Below, piece by piece: positions 56,282 through 64,000 of a stretch of 64,000 nucleotides of DNA. The DNA comes from Tabrizicola sp. (GTDB taxonomy: Bacteria > Pseudomonadota > Alphaproteobacteria > Rhodobacterales > Rhodobacteraceae). The notes beneath the pieces were generated by a model. The model was given only the letters and a program-made list of their open reading frames with translations, was not told the DNA's origin and did not search any database. Both the position numbers and the translations under genes were made by a program. The first letter of the stretch is position 1. Every line of letters starts with the position of its first letter. The stretch is from NCBI RefSeq assembly GCF_016792905.1, contig NZ_JAEULP010000068.1:1-64000 (forward strand). Direction: 5' to 3'.

Positions 56282-56421
56282 CAGATCATCCTTTTTCGAC
56301 CCATCCCAGCGCCTGCGCGCAGGAAGCCTTGCCGGTCATATTGTCAAGCAGCGCCTTCGGTGAAAACAAACTTCCACCCGTAATTAGAAATTTCTTCTTT
56401 CCTGTTTCCGGGGTGGTCCGA
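56282..56421. other. 140-bp intergenic region
   Basis: A/T-rich around 56362-56402, with a stretch ATTAGAAATTTCTTC that might hold the promoter of the ThDP operon. No gene seen. Confidence 0.4.
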
Positions 56422-57855
56422 TCAGCCCGCATAGGTATAGGCGGTCTTGACCGAGGTGTAAAAGTCCATCGCCATGCGGCCCTGTTCGCGCCCGCCCAGG
56501 CTGGAAGCGCCGCGCCCGCCAAAGGGAACGTGATAATCGACCCCTGCGGTCGGCAGGTTCACCATCACCATTCCCGCTTTCGACCGGCGGCGGAACTCGG
56601 TCGCTTCGCGCAGCGACCCGGTGCAGATGCCAGAGGAAAGCCCAAATTGGGTGTCATTGGCCACGGCCACCGCTTCCTCGAAGTCGGCGGCCTTGATGAC
56701 GGCGGCGCAGGGGCCAAAGATTTCCTCGCGCGCAACGCGCATGTCGTTCGCCGCGCCAAGAAACAGCGCGGGGCTTTGGAACGTGCCGGGCCGGTTCAGG
56801 CGCTGGCCGCCGATGACCTCGCAACCCTCGTCGCCCGCAAGCCGCACATAGTCCAGATTGCCCGCCAGTTGGCTTTCCGACACCACGGGGCCGATCTGGG
56901 TCGCCGCATCCAGCGGGTCTCCGATTCGCAACGCCGTCATCGCCGCCGTCAGCTTTTCGACAAAGGCATCGTGGACCGGCGCCTCGACGATCAGCCGCGA
57001 CGAGGCGGTGCAACGCTGGCCGGTGGAAAAGAATGCGCCGTTCAGGCAGGCGGCAACCGCAAGGTCCAGATCGGCCTTGGCCGTCACCACCATCGGGTTC
57101 TTGCCGCCCATTTCCAGCTGCACCTTCTTCATGCCGCGCGCGCAGTCCAGCGCAATGCCGCGCCCGACCCGTTCGGATCCGGTAAAGGATATCGCCGCCA
57201 CATCGGGATGCCCGGTCAGCGCCGCGCCGATCTCGGATCCGCGCCCCATGACCAGGTTGAACACCCCCGGCGGGCAGCCTGCAGCTTCCAGCACCTGGGC
57301 CAGCAGATGTGCGCAGCTGGGCGTCAGGTCTGCCGGTTTCAGCACGACCGCGTTGCCGGCGGCAAGAGCTGGAGCTGTCTTCCATGCCGGTATCGCGATC
57401 GGAAAGTTCCAGGGCGTGATCAGGCCGACGACGCCCAGCGGTTCGCGCGTCACTTCGGCTTCGACGCCATCGCGCAACGACGGCAGTTTCTCCCCGGGAT
57501 TGCGAAGCGCTTCACCCGAGTAGAAATGGAAAAGCTGCGCAGCGCGCAAGGCCTCGCCCCTCGCCTCGGCTAGGGTCTTGCCCTCTTCCCGCGCCAGAAG
57601 GCGGCCCATCTCCTCGACCCGGTCAAGCAGACGATCGCCCACCCGACGCAGCACGTCCGACCTGATCTGCGGCGACGCGCTGCCCCAGGCAGGTTGTGCC
57701 GTTCTGGCCGCCGCCACGGCAGCGTCCACGTCCGCTTTTCCACCCCGCGCGTAGACCCCGACCAGATCCTCCGGGTTGGCCGGATTGCGGTTTTCGCTGG
57801 TCTGATCGGCGCGACTCCACTCGCCGTTGATGAAGTTGTGCTGGATTTCGATCAT
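56422..57855 (-). CDS. NAD(P)-dependent aldehyde dehydrogenase (2-oxoglutarate-semialdehyde type likely)
   Basis: The 477-aa protein has GLITPWNFPIAIPAWKTAPA, the active-site Glu in QLEMGGKNPMVV, the catalytic Cys in TGQRCTASSR and the C-terminal GVDYHVPFGGRGASSLG. Residues around SGICTGSLREATEFRRRSKAG match the subgroup that oxidises 2-oxoglutarate semialdehyde. With uronate dehydrogenase, HpcH aldolase and GarR-type reductase nearby, a role in uronate/aldarate or hydroxyproline breakdown is likely. A 223-bp gap precedes it. Confidence 0.85.
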   Translation of the reverse strand: MIEIQHNFINGEWSRADQTSENRNPANPEDLVGVYARGGKADVDAAVAAARTAQPAWGSASPQIRSDVLRRVGDRLLDRVEEMGRLLAREEGKTLAEARGEALRAAQLFHFYSGEALRNPGEKLPSLRDGVEAEVTREPLGVVGLITPWNFPIAIPAWKTAPALAAGNAVVLKPADLTPSCAHLLAQVLEAAGCPPGVFNLVMGRGSEIGAALTGHPDVAAISFTGSERVGRGIALDCARGMKKVQLEMGGKNPMVVTAKADLDLAVAACLNGAFFSTGQRCTASSRLIVEAPVHDAFVEKLTAAMTALRIGDPLDAATQIGPVVSESQLAGNLDYVRLAGDEGCEVIGGQRLNRPGTFQSPALFLGAANDMRVAREEIFGPCAAVIKAADFEEAVAVANDTQFGLSSGICTGSLREATEFRRRSKAGMVMVNLPTAGVDYHVPFGGRGASSLGGREQGRMAMDFYTSVKTAYTYAG

Positions 57856-58078
57856 TTCGGGCCTGCCCTGTTGTCATCAGGCGCGAAGCAGCGCCGTCGC
57901 GCCGAAGTTAAGCGCAACGCCGACAGAGCGATTGCAAAAATCACTTTGGAATTGGAAGGATTTTCTTTCGTTTTCACCCCTGCGGCAGGCAGGCGCATTT
58001 CCCGTCACGGGATTTCCGCTTCACCGCCGTATTGAAACGCACCGCGAAGAATGTCTTCCCCGGACCCGGCAGACCGGA
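57856..58078. other. 223-bp intergenic region
   Basis: Between the aldehyde dehydrogenase and the aldolase gene, both minus. Contains an AT-rich stretch near 57950-57975 as a possible promoter. No gene seen. Confidence 0.4.
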
Positions 58079-58846
58079 TCAGCGGGGCCTGAACTGCGCC
58101 ACAAGCGCATCCGACCCGCGCGCCAGAAGACCAAGGTCGGATCCGATCGCGACCATCGTGAAACCGGCCGCAAGGTACCGCTGTGCATCGGCCTGCTGCG
58201 GCGCAAGGATTCCGGTGGCCTTGCCCTGCGCCTGCGCCGCCGCCAGCACGGAGGCGATGGCGTCCTGCACATGCGGGGCCGCGGGGTTGCCCATCGCCCG
58301 CATGTTCGTGGACAGATCGCCCGGCCCGACGAACAGCACATCCACGCCCGGCACGGCAGCGATCTCGGCAGCATTGGCCACGCCCGTCTCGCATTCGATC
58401 TGCGCGACCAGCAGCTGCTGGCGATGCGCATTGGCGTGGTAGTCCTTGACCCGTCCGTAGGCATTGGCGCGCTGCGCGACGGAGAAGCCGCGAATGCCGT
58501 CAGGAGCATAAGCCATGGCCGCGACGATGGCTTTCGCCTGTGCGGCCGTGCGGACATTTGGGATCATCAGGCTGCGCGCGCCGATGTCCATCGCCTGCTT
58601 GATCAGGTTCGGGTCATCCGAAGGCAGCCGCACGGCCGCCTCGACCGGAAACGCGGCCGCAGCCTGAAGCTGGGCCAGGATGCTGCGCAGGTCGTTCGGG
58701 CTGTGCTCGCCGTCGATCAGCAGCCAGTCCGCTCCGGATCCGGCAACAATTTCGGTCGTGATCGCCGAGGCGAGCGAGCACCAGATCCCGATGGCCGGAC
58801 GCCCGTCACCCAGGGCCAGTTTCAGACTGTTGACCCGTTCCAGCAT
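58079..58846 (-). CDS. HpcH/HpaI-family aldolase
   Basis: The 255-aa protein shows IGIWCSLASAITTEIVAGSG, the general-base His in DGEHSPND (H48), and the metal-binding Glu and Asp (E151 in AQIECETG and D177 in VGPGDLS). The family includes 5-keto-4-deoxyglucarate aldolase (garL), which yields pyruvate and tartronate semialdehyde. A GarR-type reductase that could use the latter is divergent next to it. Confidence 0.88.
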   Translation of the reverse strand: MLERVNSLKLALGDGRPAIGIWCSLASAITTEIVAGSGADWLLIDGEHSPNDLRSILAQLQAAAAFPVEAAVRLPSDDPNLIKQAMDIGARSLMIPNVRTAAQAKAIVAAMAYAPDGIRGFSVAQRANAYGRVKDYHANAHRQQLLVAQIECETGVANAAEIAAVPGVDVLFVGPGDLSTNMRAMGNPAAPHVQDAIASVLAAAQAQGKATGILAPQQADAQRYLAAGFTMVAIGSDLGLLARGSDALVAQFRPR

Positions 58847-58872
58847 TCCGGCACCTCTGAAGATTGATCTTG

Positions 58873-58886
58873 TCAGTTATCATACA
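58873..58886. promoter_or_regulatory. TCAGTTATCATACA motif, candidate GntR operator
   Basis: It lies between the divergent aldolase and GarR-like reductase genes and matches the motif at 47572-47585 in 13 of 14 positions. Confidence 0.45.
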
Positions 58887-58932
58887 TCATATAAATATGT
58901 GACGCAAGTCACCACCTTGGAGAGGGCATCAC

Positions 58933-59814
58933 ATGCGGATCGGATTCATCGGGCTGGGGGTCATGGGTGCGCCCATGGCGGGGCATCTCACGGCGGGCGG
59001 AAACACGCTTGTGACCTGCCTCAACCGCTCACCCCTGCCCGAAGGGTTGGTCGCGACCGTTGCGCAGAACCCGTGCGCCGTGGCCCGCGACAGCGACATC
59101 GTCATCCTGATGCTGCCCGACACGCCCGATGTCGAACGGGTCCTTATGGGCGCAGATGGCGTTATCGCGGGGCTGAACCCCGGTACGCTCGTCATCGACA
59201 TGAGCACGATCAGCCCGATCGCGACCGCGCAATTCGCCGAAGCGGTGCGTGCGGCTGGAGGCAGCTACCTTGACGCGCCGGTCTCGGGCGGCGAGGTCGG
59301 CGCGAAGGCCGGCAGCCTGACGATCATGGTTGGCGGAGCGGAGGAAGACTTTGCCCGTGCCCTGCCGCTGTTCCAGCTGATGGGCAAGAACATCACCCTT
59401 GTCGGCACCGCCAACGGGGCGGGTCAGACCTGCAAACTGGCCAACCAGATCATCGTCGCGCTGAACATAGAAGCGGTGGCAGAGGCGCTGGTCTTTGCCA
59501 GCAAGGCCGGATGCGACCCCGCCAGAGTACGGCAGGCGTTGATGGGTGGGTTCGCCGCAAGCCGCATCCTTGAGGTCCATGGCGAACGGATGATCGCCCG
59601 CAGCTTCAATCCGGGCTTCCGCATCCGCCTGCATCAGAAGGACCTCGCGCTCGCCCTGTCATCGGCGCGTGAACTGGGGGTGGCCCTGCCCAATACCGCG
59701 ACCGCACAAGAGCTGATGAATGCCTGCTCTGCGAAAGGGTTGAGGGACGCCGACCATTCCGCCCTTGTTCAGGCACTTGAGTCGATGGCGGATCACGCCC
59801 TTTCCGGCGGCTAA
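58933..59814 (+). CDS. 2-hydroxy-3-oxopropionate (tartronate semialdehyde) reductase-type enzyme
   Basis: The 293-aa protein has GFIGLGVMGAPMAGHLTAGG at the N-terminus, SGGEVGAKAGSLTIMVGG and the catalytic Lys in TCKLANQIIVALN. That is the beta-hydroxyacid dehydrogenase family; garR-type members reduce tartronate semialdehyde to glycerate. It ends with a TAA that overlaps the stop of the convergent LysR gene. GGAGAGGG precedes the ATG. Confidence 0.85.
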   Translation: MRIGFIGLGVMGAPMAGHLTAGGNTLVTCLNRSPLPEGLVATVAQNPCAVARDSDIVILMLPDTPDVERVLMGADGVIAGLNPGTLVIDMSTISPIATAQFAEAVRAAGGSYLDAPVSGGEVGAKAGSLTIMVGGAEEDFARALPLFQLMGKNITLVGTANGAGQTCKLANQIIVALNIEAVAEALVFASKAGCDPARVRQALMGGFAASRILEVHGERMIARSFNPGFRIRLHQKDLALALSSARELGVALPNTATAQELMNACSAKGLRDADHSALVQALESMADHALSGG

Positions 59815-60719
59815 GGCTCCTGCCAGTCCTGCTCCAGAAGCCAGCGGTGCAACGCGGCGACATGCTTGGCCCGAAGCCGCGCCTTGGTGGTGATCAGGTA
59901 GAAGCCGGGCACCGTCTCTGGCGGCATGTCGGACAGGATGTCCATGCCCAAGGGTGCCACCAGTTTGCCCGAGGCGATGTCTTCCTCGGCGTCGAGGACC
60001 GAGATCAGCCCGATCCCCAACCCCTGATAGGCCGCGCGGCGCATCGTGGCCGCATCGTCGAAGGTCATGCCCCGGTCAAGCTCGGGCGCCTCGACACCGA
60101 GATGCCGCAGGATGTCCGGCCACAATCGCTTCGACCGGGCCGGTTGCAGAAGGTTGAACTGCAACAGATCTGCGGGAGATGTGATCCTGTCCGCCATGTC
60201 GGGGCGGCAGCAGATGACCTTGGGGTCGCGCGTCAGTAGGTGGCTTTGCCCATCGCGTCGCTCGCCGTAGCCCCATTGCACGGCAAGGTCGATCTGGTCC
60301 CGTTCCAGATCGACAAGGTCGATCATCGTCGTCAACCCGATCTCGGCATCGGGCACGGCCTGCCGGAACAACGCCAGCCGCGGCATGAGATACCGCGTGC
60401 CAAAATAGGGGCTGACGTTCAGGTTGATCCTCTCGCGCTCGCGAGGGCCGGTTACTCGGCGGATGCCTTCCTCGAATTCGTCAAAGCCGGCACTGACGTA
60501 ATGCGACAGGGTGATCGCCTTTTCGGTAAGCCGGATGCCCCGTCCCTCGCGTTCCATCAGCACGACGCCAAGCGCCTCTTCCAGAAGCCGGATCTGCTGG
60601 CCCACGGCCTGCGGCGAGACATAAAGCTCTTCTGCCGCCTCGCGCAGCGACCTGTGACGGACGACGGCGTGAAAGACACGCAGGGAATTCAGGGGCGGCA
60701 GGCGTATCTTGGATGACAT
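59811..60719 (-). CDS. LysR-family transcriptional regulator
   Basis: The start at ATG 60717-60719 gives 302 aa with NSLRVFHAVVRHRSLREAAE and YVSPQAVGQQIRLLEEAL as winged HTH. It is in tandem with another LysR gene, so one may regulate the aldolase/reductase pair and the other the YdiJ-like gene. Its end overlaps the reductase stop. Confidence 0.9.
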   Translation of the reverse strand: MSSKIRLPPLNSLRVFHAVVRHRSLREAAEELYVSPQAVGQQIRLLEEALGVVLMEREGRGIRLTEKAITLSHYVSAGFDEFEEGIRRVTGPRERERINLNVSPYFGTRYLMPRLALFRQAVPDAEIGLTTMIDLVDLERDQIDLAVQWGYGERRDGQSHLLTRDPKVICCRPDMADRITSPADLLQFNLLQPARSKRLWPDILRHLGVEAPELDRGMTFDDAATMRRAAYQGLGIGLISVLDAEEDIASGKLVAPLGMDILSDMPPETVPGFYLITTKARLRAKHVAALHRWLLEQDWQEP

Positions 60720-60809
60720 GGGCAGGCCCTTGGCCGAACTACGGCACCGGGCATACCTAGCACCTTGTCGAGCCAATACAAAGCGCTGCTTTCCTTTGAT
60801 GTACTGCAG

Positions 60810-61694
60810 TCAAGCCGTGGGCCGCAACAGATCGACAAAGGCGCGCGCAGGATTCGATAGTCGCCTGCGCGCCGGGATCAGCAGGTAGAGAACGCGCCAG
60901 AGGTCCAGATCGCGCAGGGGCACAAATCGCAGGGTGGGGTCGGCGAACAGCATCAGCGCGTTGCGCGGGAGCAGCGCCACCCCCATCCCGGCCCGGATCA
61001 TGGCGATCTGTGCAATGGTGGAATGTGCCTCGATCGCCCCGACCCGAAGCGCGGCAGGCACTGCGGGGCATCCCGCGAGAAGCGCCTGTGTCCCGGTGCC
61101 CGGATCAAGCGAGATCACCTCGGCCGGATCGATATCCTGCAAACCTGGGCTTTCCCGTTGCGCCAGGGGATGTGTCACGGCGCAGGCCAGGCCAAAGGGA
61201 TCGCGGCGGATTTCCGTCTGCTTCAGGTCATCCGAATGCAGGGCGCGGCCCGCGACGGCAAGATCCAGCGCCCCCTCGACCACGCCCTGCGCCAGCCGTT
61301 CGGCGATGTCGTCATGAACCCGCAACCGCAGGTCGGGATGCTCCTGTCGCAACCGCGCCAGAACCGGTGCAACGGGATCGGAGATGGCAGAAGGCGTGCA
61401 GCCGATGGAAAGCCTGCCTGCCGTCTGGTCCCGTCGGGCTCGCAAACGATCCAGCGCCAGGTCAAGCCCCTCCAGCAGCGGGGCGGTTTCCTGCAGGAAG
61501 GCCAGGGCCAGCGGCGTCGGGACCGGTGGCCGCTGGCTGCGGTCAAAGAGTGACGCACCCGCCTCTGCCTCGAAATGGCGGATGGTCTCGGTCAGGGCTG
61601 ACGGCACCACCCCCAACTCCTGCGCGGCGCGAGCAAAGCTGCCGTTGGCGCGGATCGCATGCAGGGCGCGGATGTGGCGTAGGGAAATGTTCAT
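60810..61694 (-). CDS. LysR-family transcriptional regulator
   Basis: The 294-aa protein has RANGSFARAAQELGVVPSALTETIRHFE as HTH, with a less typical recognition helix than usual LysR proteins. It is divergent from the YdiJ-like gene at 61776, with an 81-bp space that holds the palindrome at 61730-61740, and probably regulates it. Confidence 0.9.
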   Translation of the reverse strand: MNISLRHIRALHAIRANGSFARAAQELGVVPSALTETIRHFEAEAGASLFDRSQRPPVPTPLALAFLQETAPLLEGLDLALDRLRARRDQTAGRLSIGCTPSAISDPVAPVLARLRQEHPDLRLRVHDDIAERLAQGVVEGALDLAVAGRALHSDDLKQTEIRRDPFGLACAVTHPLAQRESPGLQDIDPAEVISLDPGTGTQALLAGCPAVPAALRVGAIEAHSTIAQIAMIRAGMGVALLPRNALMLFADPTLRFVPLRDLDLWRVLYLLIPARRRLSNPARAFVDLLRPTA

Positions 61695-61740
61695 GAATTT
61701 CGAAACTATCTTTATCAGATACTAATTCTATGAATTTCAT
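61690..61740. promoter_or_regulatory. candidate LysR operator before the YdiJ-like gene
   Basis: ATGAATTTC occurs at 61693-61701 and 61730-61738, and the second copy is an 11-base palindrome ATGAATTTCAT (61730-61740). The first overlaps the start codon of the LysR gene. Low support. Confidence 0.4.
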
Positions 61741-61775
61741 TTTCGTGTTTCAAGGCATTGTTGCAGGAGGCAGCC

Positions 61776-64000
61776 TTGACCGACAAAAGCCCGGTTCTTC
61801 CCGTCACCCGCCTTGCCGCCGACCTGGGCAAGGCCGGGTTTGCTGGCCAGATCGAGACGGACCGGGCCCTGCGCGCCGCGATGTCCACCGACAATTCGGT
61901 CTATGCCATTCTGCCCGATCTGATCGTCGCCCCGACCGATGCCTCCGATGTCCAGCGCTTGTTGCGGGTCATGGCGCGTCCCGACTGGGCCGACACCCCG
62001 ATTACCCCGCGCGGCGGCGGCACCGGCACAAACGGCCAAAGCCTGAACCGTGGCGTGATCGTCGATCTGCGCCGCCACATGAACCGGCTTGTTGCGGTGA
62101 ATGCGGTCGAAGGCTGGGCCGAGGTCGAGCCGGGCATGGTGCTCGATGACCTGAACGACCGGCTTCGCCCGACGGGATGGTTCTTCGCGCCCGAAACCTC
62201 GACCTCGACCCGTTGCACCGTCGGCGGGATGGTCGCGACCGATGCCTCGGGCAAGGGCTCCCGCATCTATGGCAAGACCAGCGACAACATTCTCGCGCTG
62301 GAACTGGCTTGCCCCGAGGGTCTTCTGCACAGCGCTGAACCGCCGCCTGACTGGGCACGTCCCATGCTGAAGGCCGCCGAGGCAGCGGCGAGGGCCGGGC
62401 GCGACGCCTTCATCGCCGCCACCCCCCGCCTGAACCGCCGCTTCACCGGCTACGACCTTGACCGGGCCTGCCCGCCGGATGGCGGCTTTGACTGGTGGCG
62501 CCTTTTCCTCGGGGCCGAGGGCACGCTGGGCCTGATCACCCGCATCCGGGTCAAGCTGCGCCGGATCGAGCGCGAAAAGCGGCTTCTGGTCGTCGGATTC
62601 GACAGCTTCCGCAACGCACTTGCCTCGGCCGCGCCACTGTTGCAGGCCGACCCGACCGCGATCGAGGTGATGGACGAGGTGGTGCAGGATCTTGCGGCCA
62701 AAGCGGGCATCCTGACCCGGCTTCCCCCCGCCTTGCAGTCAAAGCAGGGCGAGCGGCTGGCCTATAGCTTCATCGAGTTCAACGGTGACGACGCGACCGC
62801 CCTGGATGCGCAGGTCGATGCTTGCCGCAGACTGCTGGCCGATCTTCCGGGCGCCTCGGCCGTGCATGAGGCGCGCGACAGGGGCGAAATCCGCGCGCTT
62901 TGGGCAATCCGGTCAGCCGGGGTCGGGCTTCTGGGCAGGATCGACGGACCCGCCCGTCCCGTGGCCTTCGTCGAGGATTGCGTGGTCCCGCCCGAGAATC
63001 TTCCTGCCTTCATCGACGATTTCCTGGCGCTTCTGACACAGCACGGCCTTGGCTTCGGCATCTACGGGCATGTCGATGTCGGTTGCCTGCACGTCCGCCC
63101 TGCCTTGAACATCGACGCCGACGAAGACCGAGCCAAGCTCGTCGCCGTTTCGGACGCTGTCTTTGCCTTGACCCGCAAGCACGGCGGCATCTTCTGGGGC
63201 GAGCACGGCAAGGGGGTTCGCGGTGCCTACCTGAAGGACTGGATCGGCGATGAGGCCTACCGCGCCCTGCAGGGCGTGAAAGCCGCCTTCGACCCTCAAG
63301 GCCGCTACAACCCCGGCAAGCTCGTCTCGGACCGGGACGACATCATGGGTGTCGCCACCACCCCTTTCCGCGCCTTCAACACACCGGAAGACGATGCCTT
63401 GACCAAGGCGTTCCGCTGCAATGGCAACGCGCAATGCCTGAGCTACGCCGCCGCCACCCCGATGTGCCCGTCCTTCAAGGCCACCGCAGACCTGCGCCAC
63501 AGCCCCAAGGGCCGGGCCGATGCGCTGCGCGACTGGCACCGCGCGCGAAGCGCCGGAACAGTCTCGCCGACCATGGAAACCGACCTGATGGCGGCGCTTG
63601 ACGGATGCCTCGGTTGCAAAGCCTGCGCTTCGTCCTGCCCGGTACAGGTGGATATCCCGAGCATGCGGACGGCTTTCCTCTCGGACCATTTCCAACGAAA
63701 CCGTCGGCCGCTCTCCGACCGCCTGGTGCTTGCGGCAGAGCGGCTGAGTCCTCTGCTCCAGCGCCTTGCGCCGGTTGTGTCGCCCCTGTGGCCGGTTCTG
63801 GTGAAGGTGGGCGAGATCGCCACCCGGACGACAGATCTTCCCCGCCGTCTGTCGCCCCGTACGCCGCGATCGCTGCGTCTGGGCAGCGGGCCGTATCCGG
63901 AGAACACCGTCGTTCTGGTCGACGACTGGTTTACTGCGCTTTTCGATCCCGGCCTGCGACGCGATGTCGTGACCGGGATGACCGCGCTGGGCTATGCGCC
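61776..64000 (+). CDS. FAD and Fe-S oxidoreductase, YdiJ/D-2-hydroxyacid dehydrogenase type (cut at right edge)
   Basis: The start is the TTG at 61776, preceded by AGGAGG with five bases between; no ATG lies closer. The open frame runs to the window end (about 741 residues). An FAD-binding PCMH domain has PRGGGTGTNGQSLNRGVIVD near the N-terminus, followed by the GlcD-type C-terminal catalytic part, and then an Fe-S domain with CLGCKACASSCPVQVDIPSM in the last part. E. coli YdiJ, a D-2-hydroxyglutarate dehydrogenase, has this layout; lactate/glycolate-type substrates are also possible. The missing remainder should hold the CCG-type Fe-S region. Confidence 0.88.
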   Translation, partial: MTDKSPVLPVTRLAADLGKAGFAGQIETDRALRAAMSTDNSVYAILPDLIVAPTDASDVQRLLRVMARPDWADTPITPRGGGTGTNGQSLNRGVIVDLRRHMNRLVAVNAVEGWAEVEPGMVLDDLNDRLRPTGWFFAPETSTSTRCTVGGMVATDASGKGSRIYGKTSDNILALELACPEGLLHSAEPPPDWARPMLKAAEAAARAGRDAFIAATPRLNRRFTGYDLDRACPPDGGFDWWRLFLGAEGTLGLITRIRVKLRRIEREKRLLVVGFDSFRNALASAAPLLQADPTAIEVMDEVVQDLAAKAGILTRLPPALQSKQGERLAYSFIEFNGDDATALDAQVDACRRLLADLPGASAVHEARDRGEIRALWAIRSAGVGLLGRIDGPARPVAFVEDCVVPPENLPAFIDDFLALLTQHGLGFGIYGHVDVGCLHVRPALNIDADEDRAKLVAVSDAVFALTRKHGGIFWGEHGKGVRGAYLKDWIGDEAYRALQGVKAAFDPQGRYNPGKLVSDRDDIMGVATTPFRAFNTPEDDALTKAFRCNGNAQCLSYAAATPMCPSFKATADLRHSPKGRADALRDWHRARSAGTVSPTMETDLMAALDGCLGCKACASSCPVQVDIPSMRTAFLSDHFQRNRRPLSDRLVLAAERLSPLLQRLAPVVSPLWPVLVKVGEIATRTTDLPRRLSPRTPRSLRLGSGPYPENTVVLVDDWFTALFDPGLRRDVVTGMTALGYA

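Noticed and set aside
1-64000. tRNA, rRNA or riboswitch
   Set aside because: No convincing cloverleaf, rRNA segment or known riboswitch core was seen in the intergenic gaps by eye.

Overview
The window looks like the chromosome of a high-GC alphaproteobacterium, most likely a Rhodobacterales/Paracoccaceae member. The basis is the strong G/C bias at third codon positions, the divergent hemE/hemC pair, the sucC-D-A-B-lpd order, an Aap-type amino-acid ABC transporter, and short palindromic intergenic repeats. This is inference from gene content; no rRNA gene or other phylogenetic marker is present, and I see no tRNA, CRISPR array or prophage.

Left part (1-7.5 kb). An IS30-type transposase is cut by the window edge. 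It is followed by an HxlR regulator divergent from an acyl-CoA dehydrogenase broken by an exact 28-bp tandem duplication, an EamA exporter, a methyltransferase, and the haem genes hemE and hemC with a kinase-like gene coupled to hemC.

TCA block (7.5-21.4 kb, all minus strand). In transcription order: sucC, glycosyltransferase, sucD, glycosyltransferase-like gene, GT2 glycosyltransferase, sucA, sucB, three small genes, GT2 glycosyltransferase, MAPEG protein, lpdA. The 2-oxoglutarate dehydrogenase/succinyl-CoA synthetase operon is therefore interleaved with sugar-transferase genes, one overlapping sucA by 4 nt. Upstream of sucC, towards a divergent class III aminotransferase, lie three TGTGATCACA-type palindromes at exact 21-bp spacing.

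Middle (21.4-26.8 kb): the aminotransferase, a triple-hairpin intergenic region, an exported protein with an EF-hand loop, a 54-aa gene that seems coupled to a methyltransferase with a CTG start, and a DNA methyltransferase fused to a PD-(D/E)XK-like nuclease domain.

Catabolic island (26.9-64 kb). A glycine-betaine-type ABC transporter, an MttB-family protein without an internal stop, and an N-methylproline/dimethylglycine-type demethylase are accompanied by two LysR regulators. A 34-bp block carrying a TCATG-N4-CATGA inverted repeat is shared by the transporter and demethylase promoters. Next come aconitase X (the cis-3-hydroxyproline dehydratase family), a relic SDR, an aapJQMP-like transporter, several SDRs, a GntR regulator, RidA, a shikimate-dehydrogenase-like enzyme and a DAO-type flavin oxidase. 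The last part is a five-gene overlapping operon (ThDP enzyme, HyuA, HyuB, aminotransferase, uronate dehydrogenase), then aldehyde dehydrogenase, HpcH aldolase, GarR-like reductase, two LysR genes and a YdiJ-like FAD/Fe-S oxidase cut by the right edge. Together this suggests uptake and breakdown of methylated amino acids/betaines, hydroxyproline-type compounds and uronate/aldarate-type sugar acids; substrates are inferred, not proven.
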